A stretch of 64,000 bases of DNA from Aliishimia ponticola (GTDB lineage: Bacteria > Pseudomonadota > Alphaproteobacteria > Rhodobacterales > Rhodobacteraceae), in contig NZ_SRKY01000002.1 of assembly GCF_004803475.1 (NCBI RefSeq), positions 718,855 to 782,854 of the forward strand, written 5' to 3'. The notes under the pieces are model-generated. The model did no database searches and had not been told where the DNA came from. It saw nothing but the letters and a program-made list of their open reading frames with translations. This document shows, one piece after another, positions 1 to 9,889 of this stretch. Each line of letters opens with the position of its first letter. Positions within the stretch are counted from its first letter, which is position 1. A program made the translations under genes and the position numbers.

Positions 1-191
1 GACCCGTGGGGATCGAAACGCTTTCGGCGGCACTGTCGGAAAGCCGCGATGCGCTGGAAGAGGTGATCGAACCCTACCTTCTGCAACAAGGCTTGATACA
101 GCGCACCCCGCGCGGGCGGATGCTGACGCAGGGCGCATGGCGGCATCTTGGGCTGGACGCACCAAAGGGGCCGTCCGACCTGTTTTCCTGA
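1..191 (+). CDS. ruvB: RuvB Holliday junction helicase, C-terminal fragment
   Basis: This is the 3' end of a gene entering from the left edge; about 62 residues are visible and the stop is TGA at 189-191. The residues (ETLSAALSE, then [20 protein letters not shown]) match the C-terminal winged-helix DNA-binding end of RuvB, the AAA+ motor of the RuvAB branch-migration complex. The ATPase core lies outside the window. It shares its strand with the following hypothetical gene and the tol genes, an order common in Rhodobacterales. The identification rests on the conserved C-terminal motif only. Confidence 0.9.
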   Translation, partial: PVGIETLSAALSESRDALEEVIEPYLLQQGLIQRTPRGRMLTQGAWRHLGLDAPKGPSDLFS

Positions 192-277
192 CGGGAGTTC
201 CTGAACCCGATTGCTTGCATGGATGCGCGCGCGGCTTTATCCCCTGCGCGGGCAAAATGCGGATCGGAGAACGCCTC

Positions 278-916
278 ATGGATGCGTCAGACATCGAACG
301 ATTGTTTCGCCGCGAGGACGGCTCCTATCTGTTTTCGCGCTGGGGGCGGCCCCTTGCCCCCGTCGTCTTCGGCGTGGAAGAAGAAACGCTGGGCGTCATC
401 AAGGGCGCGGTCGAAGCGGTCTGCGCGCTTTGCGGTCACCAGATAAGCGAGACCGATCCCGAACTGGGTGCGAATTTCATGTGGTTCGTGATGCGCGACT
501 GGCAGGAAATGCTGGATGTGCCGAATATGGACAAGCTGGTGCCCGATCTGGCCGACCTTGTGACGCGGTTGCGCGATGCGGATGCGAACCAGTACCGGGC
601 GTTCCGCTTCGATGAGGATGGGGCGATTCAGGCGTGCTTCGTGTTCCTGCGGATGGACAAGGCCCTGTCCGAGATGCCCGCAGAATCGCTAGCGTTGAAC
701 CAGGCGGTGCAAAGCATTCTGCTGTGGTCCGATCTGGCCTTCCGCGACAGCTCGCCGCTTGCCATTGCCGATGGCACGACGGTGCTGCGCCCTGACGTCG
801 CGGCGGTCATTCGCGCGGCCTATGATCCGGTCTTGCCTGTGATGGCGCAGGATGCGTCCCACGCGATGCGCTTGGCGGCGCGGGTGTCTCAGGCGGAGCG
901 CACGGCACCGCATTGA
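278..916 (+). CDS. Conserved hypothetical protein between ruvB and ybgC
   Basis: A 212-aa soluble protein with no signal peptide or membrane segment. I do not recognise a domain with a known activity. The ATG at 278 is preferred because GGAGA lies seven bases upstream; an in-frame ATG at 257 and a longer reading back into ruvB lack a comparable site. Visible features are an acidic N-terminus with FGVEEETLGVIKGAVEAV, a Cys pair (CALC) near residue 48, and a conserved-looking ADANQYRAFRFDEDGAIQACF stretch in the middle. Proteins like this sit between ruvB and ybgC in other Rhodobacteraceae (recalled, not checked), so it is probably a lineage-specific conserved gene of unknown role. Confidence 0.75.
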   Translation: MDASDIERLFRREDGSYLFSRWGRPLAPVVFGVEEETLGVIKGAVEAVCALCGHQISETDPELGANFMWFVMRDWQEMLDVPNMDKLVPDLADLVTRLRDADANQYRAFRFDEDGAIQACFVFLRMDKALSEMPAESLALNQAVQSILLWSDLAFRDSSPLAIADGTTVLRPDVAAVIRAAYDPVLPVMAQDASHAMRLAARVSQAERTAPH

Positions 917-1039
917 CGCGGCTGCCATTTCGTCGCCGGGTTGGGCGGAACTGCCCGAAGGACGCAGCGAAACGGTTGTGCCCGGCCCACGGCTCGGGGG
1001 ATATAGGGGCGCGATCCCCCGGCAACCGCAGGAGCCACC

Positions 1040-1435
1040 ATGTCAGAGCCGCATAGTTTCCCGGTCACCGTCTATTATGAAGACACCGATATGGCGGGCA
1101 TCGTCTATTACGCCAATTACCTGCGCTATATCGAGCGGGCGCGTTCGACCATCGTGGAAGAGCTGGGCTTGGACCAGCGGGCCATGCGCGAGATGGATAT
1201 CGTCTTTGTCGTTACGCGGGTGGAGGCGGACTATGTCTCCTCGGCGCGGCTTGGCGATCGGCTGACGGTGCAAACGCGCCATTATGCCAAGGGACCGGTG
1301 CGCTGGATCTTCGAACAGGAAGTGCTGCGCGGCGACACGTTGATCTTCAAGGCGCTGGTGACAGCCGCGACAATGAGCACCGGCGGCAAGCCCATGCGCC
1401 TTCCGGCGGAACTTCGCTCAAGGCTTGGCGGGTGA
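1040..1435 (+). CDS. ybgC: Tol-Pal-associated acyl-CoA thioesterase YbgC
   Basis: A 131-aa single-domain hotdog-fold thioesterase. The signature YYEDTDMAGIVYYANYLRYIE spans about residues 12-32, with Asp17 in the position of the family's catalytic aspartate. YbgC-type enzymes hydrolyse short or medium acyl-CoA thioesters at the inner face of the membrane and are almost always encoded just upstream of tolQ, as here. The length is typical for the family. The start follows GGAGCCACC, a usable ribosome-binding site. The gap to tolQ is about 100 bp, so tolQ may share this transcript or have its own promoter. Confidence 0.93.
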   Translation: MSEPHSFPVTVYYEDTDMAGIVYYANYLRYIERARSTIVEELGLDQRAMREMDIVFVVTRVEADYVSSARLGDRLTVQTRHYAKGPVRWIFEQEVLRGDTLIFKALVTAATMSTGGKPMRLPAELRSRLGG

Positions 1436-1535
1436 TCGGCGGACATGACGCCGAAGTGATGGTCTTCCCCTGACTTTCTTGCTAGATTCGCGCTAACAAC
1501 CGGGCAAAACCGGGCCATAAAGCAAGAGCAGGCAG

Positions 1536-2231
1536 ATGGAAGCAGAGACCCTGGCGCTGGCACAGGAGATTGATTTCTCCTTGTGGAGCCTTTTCATGCG
1601 CGCCACCCTTACCGTCAAACTCGTCATGATTGCGCTGGTTGCAGCGTCTGTCTGGGCGTGGGGCATCATCATTCAGCGAATTGTCGTCTACCGCGCGGCG
1701 CGGGCCGAAGCGGCGGCGTTCGACGCACGTTTCTGGTCGGGTGACCCGCTTGACGGGCTGTTCGACGAGATCGGGCCAGACCCTTCCGGGCGGGCCGAGA
1801 GGGTGTTCAGCGCCGGCATGATCGAATGGCGCCGGTCGCATCGCGACGATGGTGGCATGATTGCCGGGGCGACGGCGCGCATCGACCGGTCCATGGATGT
1901 GGCGATCCAGAAAGAGGCCGAAGATTTGCAGCGCGGGCTGACGGTGCTGGCGACCGTGGGGTCTTCTGCGCCGTTCATCGGCCTGTTCGGGACCGTGGTC
2001 GGCATCATGAACGCCTTCATCGAAATCGCAGAGCAGCAGAACACCAATCTGGCCGTTGTTGCACCCGGTATCGCCGAGGCGCTGCTGGCCACCGGGCTGG
2101 GGTTGCTGGCCGCTATTCCTGCGGTGATCTTCTATAACAAGCTGAGCGCTGACAGCGATCACATCATCGCCGGGTACGAGGCGTTCTCGGACGAGTTCGC
2201 GACGATCCTGTCGCGGCAGTTGGACGGGTAA
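1536..2231 (+). CDS. tolQ: Tol-Pal system proton channel subunit TolQ
   Basis: A 231-aa inner-membrane protein of the TolQ/ExbB/MotA family. Three hydrophobic segments are visible: near residues 28-48, 132-158 (with the conserved VGSSAPFIGLFGTVVGIM signature) and 172-195 (LLATGLGLLAAIPAVIFYN). With TolR it forms the proton-driven motor that energises TolA during outer-membrane constriction at division. A purine-rich AGAGCAGGCAG precedes the ATG. The tolR ATG follows only four bases after the stop, so the two genes are translated from one message. Confidence 0.97.
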   Translation: MEAETLALAQEIDFSLWSLFMRATLTVKLVMIALVAASVWAWGIIIQRIVVYRAARAEAAAFDARFWSGDPLDGLFDEIGPDPSGRAERVFSAGMIEWRRSHRDDGGMIAGATARIDRSMDVAIQKEAEDLQRGLTVLATVGSSAPFIGLFGTVVGIMNAFIEIAEQQNTNLAVVAPGIAEALLATGLGLLAAIPAVIFYNKLSADSDHIIAGYEAFSDEFATILSRQLDG

Positions 2232-2235
2232 GCCC

Positions 2236-2703
2236 ATGGGCGCAGGCGTCATCAAGTCGGAACGCAGTGGCTCGCGGCGGCGTCGGCGGCGGGCACAGCC
2301 AATGGCAGAGATCAACGTCACGCCCTTCGTGGACGTGATGCTGGTGCTGCTGATCATCTTCATGGTGGCCGCGCCGCTGTTGACGGTGGGCGTTCCGGTG
2401 GAATTGCCCAAGACCGCTGCCGGGGCCTTGCCCGCCGATCAGGAAGAGCCGCTGACCGTGACCGTCACCGCCGATGGCGGGGTGCAAATCCAGACGGCTG
2501 AGACAGCGCGCGATCAACTGGTGCCGAAACTGCGCGCGATTGCGGCGGAACGCAGTTCGGACCGCGTGTTTTTGCGGGCGGATGGGGCGGTGCCCTATGC
2601 GACCGTGATGGAGATCATGGGCGCGCTCAATGCGGGCGGGTTCAGCAATATCGGGCTGGTGACGGATATCGGCGGCCCGACATTCGATGGTCGGGATGGG
2701 TGA
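2236..2703 (+). CDS. tolR: Tol-Pal system motor subunit TolR
   Basis: A 155-aa ExbD/TolR-family protein. An Arg-rich cytoplasmic N-terminus (residues 9-19) leads into MAEINVTPFVDVMLVLLIIF; Asp33 in this transmembrane helix matches the essential proton-carrying aspartate of the family. The remainder is a periplasmic domain. It works with TolQ as the stator of the Tol motor. Both neighbours are close: tolQ ends 4 bp upstream, and the TTG start of tolA lies 6 bp downstream. The call is secure. Confidence 0.97.
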   Translation: MGAGVIKSERSGSRRRRRRAQPMAEINVTPFVDVMLVLLIIFMVAAPLLTVGVPVELPKTAAGALPADQEEPLTVTVTADGGVQIQTAETARDQLVPKLRAIAAERSSDRVFLRADGAVPYATVMEIMGALNAGGFSNIGLVTDIGGPTFDGRDG

Positions 2704-2709
2704 GTCGGT

Positions 2710-3804
2710 TTGGACACCGGAACCAAAATCTCTTTGGGCGCGCATGCGCTGCTGCTGGGCTGGGTTCTTGTCGGACCCGTCTTTCGCGGTGAGCCATTGC
2801 CAATGATGGTGCAGGACGTGTCTGTCGTGTCGGCCTCTGATTTCGAGGCGATGCAGGCGGCATCCGCGCCGCCGCAAGCCGCCCCTGAAATCGCAGAGGC
2901 CCCCGAAGCGCCCGCCGCGCCCGAGGCTGTGGCGGAGCCTGCGCCGGAACCGGTGGACCCCGCGCCCGCGCCGGAGCCGCCAAGCGAACCCGCTGCCGAA
3001 CCAGAACCGCCTGCGCCGCCCGCCGAGGATGTCGCTGTCCTTGCCCCGGAGCAGGACACGCCGGTTCCGCAACAGGCCGACCGGATTGCGCCCGTGCCCG
3101 TGGCCGAACCCACGCCCGAAGCGGTGCCCGATGACACGCCGCAAGAGACCGTGACCGAAGACAGCACCGGCGATGTGCCTCAGCCACCGCAAGAGGCGAC
3201 CGCCCCGCCAGAGGCGACAACGCAGATCGTGACAGAGGCGGATGAGCCTGCCTCTGCGCCGCCCTCTGCGCCGTCGGCCAGCCTGCGCCCGCGCTCGCGC
3301 CCCACGCGTCCGGTGCAGACGGCACAGCCCACGCCCGAGCCAGCCCCGGCCCCGCAGGCCGAACCAGAGACCCCGCCGCAGGAGGCAGCTGAAAACGTGG
3401 CCGACAGTATTGCCGCTGCCGTGGCCAGCCAGGTTGCCCAGCAACAGACCACTCCCGGCGCGCAATCGGGGCCATCCGGGCCACCGCTGACGGCGGGCGA
3501 ATTGGGGGATGTCAAAGCCGCGATTGGCAATTGCTGGTATATCGGCACGCTGTCGACCAGTGCGCAGGGCACGATCATCACGGTTGCCATGGATATGAAC
3601 CCCGATGGCAGCGTGATTTATGAGACGCTGGAACTGATCGGGTTCGAGGGCGGCTCGCAGCAGGATGCCAATGTGGTTTATCGGTCCGTGCGCCGTCTGA
3701 TGAACGATTGTGGACGCAAAGGCTTTCCGCTTCCCCGTGACAAATACAATCAATGGCGCAAACTCGAAATGCGGTTCAATCCGGAAGGGATGTTTCTGCG
3801 ATGA
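2710..3804 (+). CDS. tolA: Cell envelope protein TolA (TTG start)
   Basis: A 364-aa protein with the three-part TolA layout: one N-terminal membrane anchor (about residues 8-26), a long Ala/Pro/Glu-rich periplasmic spacer (about 45-235), and a folded C-terminal TonB/TolA-like domain (about 260-364) containing two cysteines (GNCW and NDCG). TolA links the TolQR motor to Pal and TolB at the outer membrane. The reading frame requires TTG as the start, since no ATG or GTG lies between the tolR stop and the membrane anchor. The spacer is Pro/Glu-rich rather than the Ala/Lys helix of E. coli TolA. Its stop overlaps the tolB start as ATGA. Confidence 0.93.
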   Translation: MDTGTKISLGAHALLLGWVLVGPVFRGEPLPMMVQDVSVVSASDFEAMQAASAPPQAAPEIAEAPEAPAAPEAVAEPAPEPVDPAPAPEPPSEPAAEPEPPAPPAEDVAVLAPEQDTPVPQQADRIAPVPVAEPTPEAVPDDTPQETVTEDSTGDVPQPPQEATAPPEATTQIVTEADEPASAPPSAPSASLRPRSRPTRPVQTAQPTPEPAPAPQAEPETPPQEAAENVADSIAAAVASQVAQQQTTPGAQSGPSGPPLTAGELGDVKAAIGNCWYIGTLSTSAQGTIITVAMDMNPDGSVIYETLELIGFEGGSQQDANVVYRSVRRLMNDCGRKGFPLPRDKYNQWRKLEMRFNPEGMFLR

Positions 3805-5117
3805 AAAGACTGTTTGGAATTCTGGCCTGTTTGTGCGCCCTGTGTGCGGGTGTTGCGGCCTATGCGCAGCAGCCGCTGCGGCTTGATATTACCCAAGGGG
3901 TGATCGAACCGATGCCCTTCGCGGCACCGGCCTTCGTGGCGGAGAACGCGGCGGGCGCTGATTTGGCCGGGGATATCGCGCGCGTGGTGTCGGATGACCT
4001 TGTCGGTACGGGCCTGTTCCGCGAAGTGCCGGCCTCTGCCCATATCAGCACGATCACCGATTTCGCCGCGCCGGTATCCTTTCCCGATTGGAAGGCGATC
4101 AATGTGCAAGCGCTGATCAGTGGCGCTGTGTCTGTCTCTGGTGGGCAGGTGACGGTGAAATTCCGTCTCTTCGACGTGGCTTCGGGGGCCGAACTGGGCC
4201 AAGGGCTGCAATTTGCGGGCACCACGGAAGGCTGGCGGCGCATGGCGCATAAGGTGGCCGATGCGGTTTATACGCGGATCACGGGCGAGGGCGCGTATTT
4301 CGACACGCGGGTCGTTTTTGTCAGCGAAAGCGGCCCAAAGGATGCGCGGCAGAAGCGGCTGGCGATCATGGACCAGGACGGCGCGAATGTGCAGTACCTG
4401 ACCGATTCCAGCGCGCTGGTGCTGGCCCCGCGCTTTTCGCCAACCGGGGACCGGGTGCTGTATACCAGCTACGAGACCGGATTCCCGCGCATTTACGTGC
4501 TGGATGTCGGATCTGTGCAGCGGCGGGTGCTTGAAAGCGCGGAAGGGACGATGTCCTTTGCGCCACGCTTCGCGCCAGACGGGCAGCGGCTGGTCTATTC
4601 GCTGACGCAGGGCGGCAATACCGACCTTTACTCCATGGATATCGCCACCGGACAGTCCACGCGCCTGACCTCGGCACCGTCGATTGAAACCGCGCCCAGC
4701 TTTTCACCCGATGGCAGCCAGATCGTCTTTGAATCCGACCGGTCAGGCACGCAACAGCTGTATATCATGCCGGCTTCGGGCGGCGAGGCGAAGCGGATCA
4801 GCTTTGGCGAAGGGCGCTATGGCACGCCGGTCTGGTCGCCGCGCGGAGACCTCGTGGCCTTTACCAAGCAGAACCGGGGCCGGTTCCATATCGGCGTGAT
4901 GCGCACCGATGGCTCGCGCGAGCGTTTGATTACCGCGTCCTTCCTTGATGAGGGGCCGACATGGGCACCCAATGGGCGGGTTTTGATGTTCCACCGGGAA
5001 ACGCAAGGCGCGTCGGGACGTTCCACGCTGTATTCCGTCGATATCACGGGCCGCGCGCTGCGCCAGATCCGTACGCCCGATGGCGCGTCGGATGCCAGCT
5101 GGGGCCCGCTGCAATAG
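3801..5117 (+). CDS. tolB: Tol-Pal periplasmic protein TolB
   Basis: A 438-aa secreted protein. A signal peptide occupies about residues 1-22 with likely cleavage after AYA. An N-terminal alpha/beta domain is followed by a beta-propeller built from about five PD40/WD40-like repeats, recognisable by [50 protein letters not shown] and [10 protein letters not shown]. TolB binds Pal and TolA in the periplasm. The ATG overlaps the tolA stop (ATGA), which fixes the start although the frame is open further upstream. Pal follows after about 60 bp with its own ribosome-binding site. Confidence 0.97.
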   Translation: MKRLFGILACLCALCAGVAAYAQQPLRLDITQGVIEPMPFAAPAFVAENAAGADLAGDIARVVSDDLVGTGLFREVPASAHISTITDFAAPVSFPDWKAINVQALISGAVSVSGGQVTVKFRLFDVASGAELGQGLQFAGTTEGWRRMAHKVADAVYTRITGEGAYFDTRVVFVSESGPKDARQKRLAIMDQDGANVQYLTDSSALVLAPRFSPTGDRVLYTSYETGFPRIYVLDVGSVQRRVLESAEGTMSFAPRFAPDGQRLVYSLTQGGNTDLYSMDIATGQSTRLTSAPSIETAPSFSPDGSQIVFESDRSGTQQLYIMPASGGEAKRISFGEGRYGTPVWSPRGDLVAFTKQNRGRFHIGVMRTDGSRERLITASFLDEGPTWAPNGRVLMFHRETQGASGRSTLYSVDITGRALRQIRTPDGASDASWGPLQ

Positions 5118-5176
5118 CTTTTAACGCGGCGCGCGTCATGATAGACTGGGCGTCAAACAAGAAAGAGGCGAGAGCA

Positions 5177-5698
5177 ATGAAAATGACCTCCAAGACGGTC
5201 CTGCTGCTGGGCGCGCTTGCGCTGTCGGCCTGTACCGATCCCGCCCGTCTGGGCGGCGCGGATGCCACCGCTGGCGGGGCCGGAACGGCCGCAAACGCAG
5301 GCATCGTTCCGGGCAGCGCGTCGGACCCGACGTCGCCGGCATATTTCCAGCAGTCCATCGGCGACCGCGTTCTGTTCCCCGTGGACCAGTCGAATTTGAC
5401 CGCCGAAGGGCAGGCCACGCTGGACGGGCAAGCCGCTTGGCTGATGCAGAACGTGGCCTATACGGCCGTGATCGAAGGTCACGCCGATGAGCAGGGCACA
5501 CGGGAATACAACCTTGCGCTGGGCGCACGCCGCGCCGACACGGTGCGTAACTATCTGATCTCCAAGGGGGTTGCGGGCAACCGTCTGCGCGTTGTGTCCT
5601 ATGGTAAGGAGCGTCCGGCGGAAATCTGTTCCGAGGAAGCCTGCTATGCCAAGAACCGCCGCTCCGTCACGGTGCTGGCCGCTGGGTTGACCGGGTAA
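5177..5698 (+). CDS. pal: Peptidoglycan-associated lipoprotein Pal
   Basis: A 173-aa lipoprotein. The N-terminus MKMTSKTVLLLGALALSAC has a lipobox (LSAC) with Cys19 as the lipidation site. After a Gly/Ala-rich linker, an OmpA-C peptidoglycan-binding domain contains GHADEQGTREYNLALGARRA and a terminal KNRRSV motif. It anchors the outer membrane to peptidoglycan and is the partner of TolA and TolB. A purine-rich site (GAAAGAGGCGAGAG) sits just upstream of the ATG. The frame is open far upstream inside tolB, but only this start gives a lipoprotein signal. Confidence 0.97.
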   Translation: MKMTSKTVLLLGALALSACTDPARLGGADATAGGAGTAANAGIVPGSASDPTSPAYFQQSIGDRVLFPVDQSNLTAEGQATLDGQAAWLMQNVAYTAVIEGHADEQGTREYNLALGARRADTVRNYLISKGVAGNRLRVVSYGKERPAEICSEEACYAKNRRSVTVLAAGLTG

Positions 5699-5702
5699 GC
5701 CG

Positions 5703-6530
5703 ATGCTGCGTTTCGCGATTGCGTTCAGCCTGCTTGCCGCGCCAGTTCTGGCGCAGGACGACCGGGCACAAAGCCTTGCCGACATCCGGCAGGAAATGAC
5801 CGTTCTTTGGGTCGAGGTGCAAAAGCTCAAACAAGAGCTGAACACGACGCAGGGCGCGTCTAGTGTGGCGACGCAAGGCTCCGCACTGGATCGTCTGGCC
5901 GCAATCGAAAGCGAAGTGCAGCGTCTGACCGCCAAGGCCGAAGAGATGGAATTCCGCATCGACCGGGTCGTGACCGATGGTACGAACCGGATTGCGGATC
6001 TTGAGTTCCGCCTGTGCGAACTGGAGACGGGCTGCGACATTGCCACGCTTGGCGATACGCCGACCCTGGGCGGCGCGTCCGAGGCGGGGGCCGCTGCGCC
6101 CGCCCCGACGCCGGTGCCACTGCCGGAAAGCGGACCGCAATTCGCCGCCACGGAAGAGGCGGATTTCCAGCGCGCCGAGGATGCCCTTGCAGAGGGCGAT
6201 TATACAACTGCGGCCAAGCTTTACGCGACGTTCAACCAGACCTATCCGGGCGGGCCTTTGGCCGCCGCTGCGGAAATGGGCCGGGGTGAGGCGTTGGAAC
6301 AGCTGGGCGACACGCGCGAAGCGGCGCGGGCCTTTCTGGCGGCCTTCTCGGCGAACCAGACCGGCCCTGAGGCACCGATGGCACTGGTCCGCCTTGGTGC
6401 CGCGCTGGGGCAGCTTGGCCAGACCAACGAAGCCTGCGTGACCTTGTCCGAGGTCAGCGTGCGGTATCCCGGTGCGGTGGACGCGATTTCCGACGCACAA
6501 TCCGCGCGTGCCGCTATCGGGTGCTCGTGA
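5703..6530 (+). CDS. cpoB: Cell division coordinator CpoB (YbgF)
   Basis: A 275-aa periplasmic protein. A cleavable signal peptide (about residues 1-18, ending VLAQ) precedes a short coiled-coil trimerisation segment (about 20-100, with IRQEMTVLWVEVQKLKQEL), then a low-complexity linker and a C-terminal TPR domain (about 150-275). CpoB coordinates Tol energisation with septal peptidoglycan synthesis. The ATG is 4 bp after the pal stop, and the stop overlaps the tilS GTG start, so the gene is embedded in the tol operon as usual. Confidence 0.93.
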   Translation: MLRFAIAFSLLAAPVLAQDDRAQSLADIRQEMTVLWVEVQKLKQELNTTQGASSVATQGSALDRLAAIESEVQRLTAKAEEMEFRIDRVVTDGTNRIADLEFRLCELETGCDIATLGDTPTLGGASEAGAAAPAPTPVPLPESGPQFAATEEADFQRAEDALAEGDYTTAAKLYATFNQTYPGGPLAAAAEMGRGEALEQLGDTREAARAFLAAFSANQTGPEAPMALVRLGAALGQLGQTNEACVTLSEVSVRYPGAVDAISDAQSARAAIGCS

Positions 6531-7780
6531 CGGGGCCAACGCTCGATCAGCGGTTCGCCGAAGCGATGGGCCAGCTTCTTGGCCCGGACTTTCCAGACCA
6601 TATCGCGTTGGCGGTGTCGGGCGGCGGCGACAGCATGGCGATGCTGGCCCTCGCGCAGAACTGGGCGCATCGCTGGGGTGTCGCGTTCAGCGTCGTCACC
6701 GTGGATCACGGGCTGCGCCCGGAAAGCGCGGATGAGGCGCGGATGGTCGGCGCATTCTGCGCGCAGATCGAACGACCGCACACGGTTCTCGAATGGCGAT
6801 GGGACGGCACGGGCAATCTTCAGGATGCCGCCCGGCGCGCGCGGCTTGACCTGATCGACGGCTGGCGTGGCCCAATTCAGACCGTGTTGATGGCCCATAC
6901 CAGCGATGACGTTGCGGAAACTTTTCTGCTGCGTTTGGCGCGCGGCTCTGGCGTCGAAGGGCTGTCCGCCATGGCACCGATGCGCCGCGCGCCGCAGGGC
7001 TTTCACATCCTGCGTCCCTGTCTGGGCATGAGCCGCGCCGAACTGCGCCACTATGCCCGCGTCTTGCAAGTGCCATGGGCGGATGATCCCAGCAATGAGG
7101 ACGCGAAATACGACCGGTCGCGGGCGCGGGCGCTGCTGGATCGGCTTGACGTGCTGGGCTTGTCCCGTGACGACATTCTCGCCACGGCGGGACGGATGCG
7201 CCGCGCGGCCGTGGCGCTGAATGCGCGCATGATGAGCGTCGCGGAAGAAGTCGTGACCGAACGCGCCGGGGCGTTGCTGCTGGACCGCACCGGCTTTGAC
7301 CGGGTGGAGCGCGATACCCAGCTTCGGCTACTGGCGGCGGCCTGTATGTGGGTCAGCGGGGCCGAGTATCGTCCGCGCGCATCGGGGTTGGAAGGGCTGC
7401 TCGACCGGCTCACCAGCGGCGGGGCGGGCACGCTGATCGGCGCACAGATCGAGAGCCGGGCCAATGATTATGTCGTGTTCCGCGAACCCGCCGCCGTGCG
7501 GGATTTGCGCGCGCCAGTGGGGCAGCTTTGGGACCGGCGGTGGGCGGTGAGCGCGCCGGATGCCTTGGCGGCAGCGCAGGGGCTGGAGATTCGCGCCCTC
7601 GGCGATGCGATTTCCGACTGTCCCGATTGGCGCGAAACGGGGTTGCCGCGCGCCGCGATTATCGCGTCTCCGGCGATTTGGCAGGGGGCAGAGCTTGTAT
7701 GTGCCCCATTGGCCATGGCAAAGGCCGATTGGGCCGCGCGTATTGTCACCCCATTCGCAACTTGGGCGCTTTCGCATTGA
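6527..7780 (+). CDS. tilS: tRNA(Ile) lysidine synthetase TilS (GTG start)
   Basis: An N-type ATP pyrophosphatase with the PP-loop SGGGDS at about residues 31-36. It modifies C34 of the minor tRNA(Ile) to lysidine, changing decoding from AUG to AUA, and is normally essential. The core contains HTSDDVAETFLLRLARGSGVEGLSAM, typical of TilS. The length of about 417 aa fits bacterial TilS with its C-terminal tRNA-binding part. I place the start at the GTG that overlaps the cpoB stop (GTGA); another in-frame GTG lies six bases upstream. ftsH follows about 80 bp later, a conserved tilS-ftsH order. Confidence 0.93.
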   Translation: MTGPTLDQRFAEAMGQLLGPDFPDHIALAVSGGGDSMAMLALAQNWAHRWGVAFSVVTVDHGLRPESADEARMVGAFCAQIERPHTVLEWRWDGTGNLQDAARRARLDLIDGWRGPIQTVLMAHTSDDVAETFLLRLARGSGVEGLSAMAPMRRAPQGFHILRPCLGMSRAELRHYARVLQVPWADDPSNEDAKYDRSRARALLDRLDVLGLSRDDILATAGRMRRAAVALNARMMSVAEEVVTERAGALLLDRTGFDRVERDTQLRLLAAACMWVSGAEYRPRASGLEGLLDRLTSGGAGTLIGAQIESRANDYVVFREPAAVRDLRAPVGQLWDRRWAVSAPDALAAAQGLEIRALGDAISDCPDWRETGLPRAAIIASPAIWQGAELVCAPLAMAKADWAARIVTPFATWALSH

Positions 7781-7859
7781 ATGGCGGGCCGGGATGGCTA
7801 TTTTAGTACGAACACAGGGCGGCACCGGTCGCCCGTGATCCAATGACAGGAGAAATTTC

Positions 7860-9770
7860 TTGGGCAACGCACGCAATATCGCCTTTTGGGTCGTCTTGTT
7901 TCTGCTGATCCTGGCGCTGTTCAACCTGTTCTCCGGTTCGGGCAGCACGCTGCAAAGCCGCGAGATGCGCTATTCGGAATTCGTGGAGGCCGTTGAGGCC
8001 GGTCAGGTTTCCGATGTGACGATCGACGGTGAACAGGTACGCTTCCGCCGGGGCGAGACGGACTATGTGGCGATCAAGCCCGAAGATGCAGAGGTCACCG
8101 ACCTGCTGCTGGCAAACGATATCCCCATCCGAGCAGAACAGCAGGAGCAATCGGGCTTTCAGGCCTTCTTGCTGAGCCTGCTGCCGTTCCTGCTGCTGAT
8201 CGGTGTCTGGATCTACTTCATGAACCGGATGCAGGGTGGCCGTGGTGGCGGGGCGATGGGCTTTGGCAAATCACGCGCCAAGCTGCTGACCGAAAAGCAG
8301 GGCCGCGTCACGTTTGACGATGTGGCGGGTATCGACGAAGCCAAGGAAGAACTGGAAGAGATCGTCGAATTCCTGCGCAACCCGCAGAAATTCTCGCGTC
8401 TGGGCGGCAAAATCCCGACAGGGGCGCTGCTGGTTGGCCCTCCGGGGACCGGTAAGACCCTGCTGGCCCGCGCCATTGCGGGTGAGGCGGGTGTGCCATT
8501 CTTCACGATTTCCGGCTCTGACTTCGTCGAGATGTTCGTGGGTGTCGGCGCCAGCCGTGTGCGCGACATGTTCGAGCAGGCCAAGAAGAACGCGCCGTGT
8601 ATCGTCTTCATCGACGAGATCGACGCCGTGGGCCGTCACCGTGGTGCCGGTTATGGCGGCGGTAACGACGAGCGTGAACAAACGCTCAACCAGCTTCTGG
8701 TGGAAATGGACGGGTTCGAGGCGAATGAAGGTGTGATCATCATCGCCGCGACCAACCGTAAGGATGTTCTGGACCCCGCGCTGCTGCGTCCGGGCCGCTT
8801 TGACCGTCAGGTCACGGTGCCGAACCCGGATATCAAGGGCCGCGAAAAGATCCTGAACGTGCACGCGCGCAAAGTGCCGCTTGGCCCGGATGTGGACCTG
8901 CGCATCATCGCGCGCGGCACGCCCGGCTTCTCTGGCGCCGATCTGGCCAACCTTGTGAACGAGGCGGCGCTGATGGCGGCGCGTGTCGGGCGGCTATTCG
9001 TGTCGATGGTCGATTTCGAAAGCGCCAAGGACAAGGTCATGATGGGCGCAGAGCGCCGGTCGATGGTCCTGACCGACGATCAGAAGGAAAAGACCGCTTA
9101 TCACGAGGCGGGCCATGCCATCGTCGGGATGATGCTGCCCAAATGCGATCCGGTCTACAAGGCGACGATCATTCCGCGCGGTGGTGCGTTGGGGATGGTG
9201 ATGAGCCTGCCGGAGATCGACAAGCTGCAACTGTTCAAGGATGAGGCCGAGCAACGCATTGCCATGACCATGGCAGGAAAGGCGGCTGAAATCTTCAAAT
9301 ACGGGGAGGACAGCGTGTCCTCTGGCCCGGTTGGGGATATCCAGCAGGCCAGCCAACTCGCGCGGTCGATGGTCATGCGGTACGGCATGTCGGACAAGGT
9401 CGGGAATATCGACTACGCCGAAGCGCATGAGGGCTATCAGGGCAATACCGGTGGCTTCTCTGTGTCGGCGACGACCAAGGAACTGATCGAAGAGGAAGTG
9501 AAGCGGTTCATCGACGAAGGGTATGAGCGCGCTTACAACCTGATCAAGGATCACGAGGTTGAGTTCGAACGCCTTGCGCAGGGCCTGCTTGAATACGAGA
9601 CGCTGACCGGCGACGAGATCAAGCGCGTCATGGCTGGTGAGCCGCCGCAAGACCCCGATGATGACGAGCCGGAAGACACCGGCAGCGCACCATCCGTCAC
9701 GGCGATTCCGAAGACGCGGAAGAAGCGCTCTGACGGGTCCTCTGGCGATCCGGAGCCGAAGCCGATCTAA
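7860..9770 (+). CDS. ftsH: ATP-dependent zinc metalloprotease FtsH (TTG start)
   Basis: A 636-aa membrane-anchored AAA+ protease. Two transmembrane helices (about 6-24 and 97-118) flank a periplasmic loop. The AAA module has Walker A GPPGTGKT at 193-200, Walker [10 protein letters not shown] and an SRH region; the zinc protease motif HEAGH is at 415-419. It degrades misfolded membrane proteins and regulatory substrates. Translation appears to begin at TTG 7860, because ACAGGAGAAAT lies at the right distance and no ATG gives the full first helix. The tail is acidic and then Lys-rich. A strong hairpin terminator follows at 9800. Confidence 0.97.
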   Translation: MGNARNIAFWVVLFLLILALFNLFSGSGSTLQSREMRYSEFVEAVEAGQVSDVTIDGEQVRFRRGETDYVAIKPEDAEVTDLLLANDIPIRAEQQEQSGFQAFLLSLLPFLLLIGVWIYFMNRMQGGRGGGAMGFGKSRAKLLTEKQGRVTFDDVAGIDEAKEELEEIVEFLRNPQKFSRLGGKIPTGALLVGPPGTGKTLLARAIAGEAGVPFFTISGSDFVEMFVGVGASRVRDMFEQAKKNAPCIVFIDEIDAVGRHRGAGYGGGNDEREQTLNQLLVEMDGFEANEGVIIIAATNRKDVLDPALLRPGRFDRQVTVPNPDIKGREKILNVHARKVPLGPDVDLRIIARGTPGFSGADLANLVNEAALMAARVGRLFVSMVDFESAKDKVMMGAERRSMVLTDDQKEKTAYHEAGHAIVGMMLPKCDPVYKATIIPRGGALGMVMSLPEIDKLQLFKDEAEQRIAMTMAGKAAEIFKYGEDSVSSGPVGDIQQASQLARSMVMRYGMSDKVGNIDYAEAHEGYQGNTGGFSVSATTKELIEEEVKRFIDEGYERAYNLIKDHEVEFERLAQGLLEYETLTGDEIKRVMAGEPPQDPDDDEPEDTGSAPSVTAIPKTRKKRSDGSSGDPEPKPI

Positions 9771-9799
9771 GGCGGCGCAGCTACAACAGAAAAGCAAAT

Positions 9800-9836
9800 A
9801 TCCCGGCATCTGATCCTAGATGTCGGGATTTTCTTT
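9800..9836 (+). terminator. Intrinsic terminator after ftsH
   Basis: A 12-bp stem (9800-9811 with 9818-9829, one G-U pair) closes a six-base loop and is followed by TTTCTTT at 9830-9836. It lies 30 bp past the ftsH stop and probably ends the ruvB-tol-tilS-ftsH run of transcripts. Confidence 0.8.
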
Positions 9837-9889
9837 GCCAAATCAACAGACCGATCTAGCATGCAGCGGGGTTCAGATCGGAGTTGCCC

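Noticed and set aside
2164-3753. A 529-codon minus-strand frame opposite tolR and tolA
   Set aside because: The Arg/Gly/Leu-rich sequence is the mirror of the Ala/Pro/Glu spacer of TolA and has no domain or start signals.
3753-3800. A longer tolB start upstream of 3801
   Set aside because: The upstream in-frame codons overlap the end of tolA and would bury the signal peptide; the ATGA overlap start gives a standard signal sequence.
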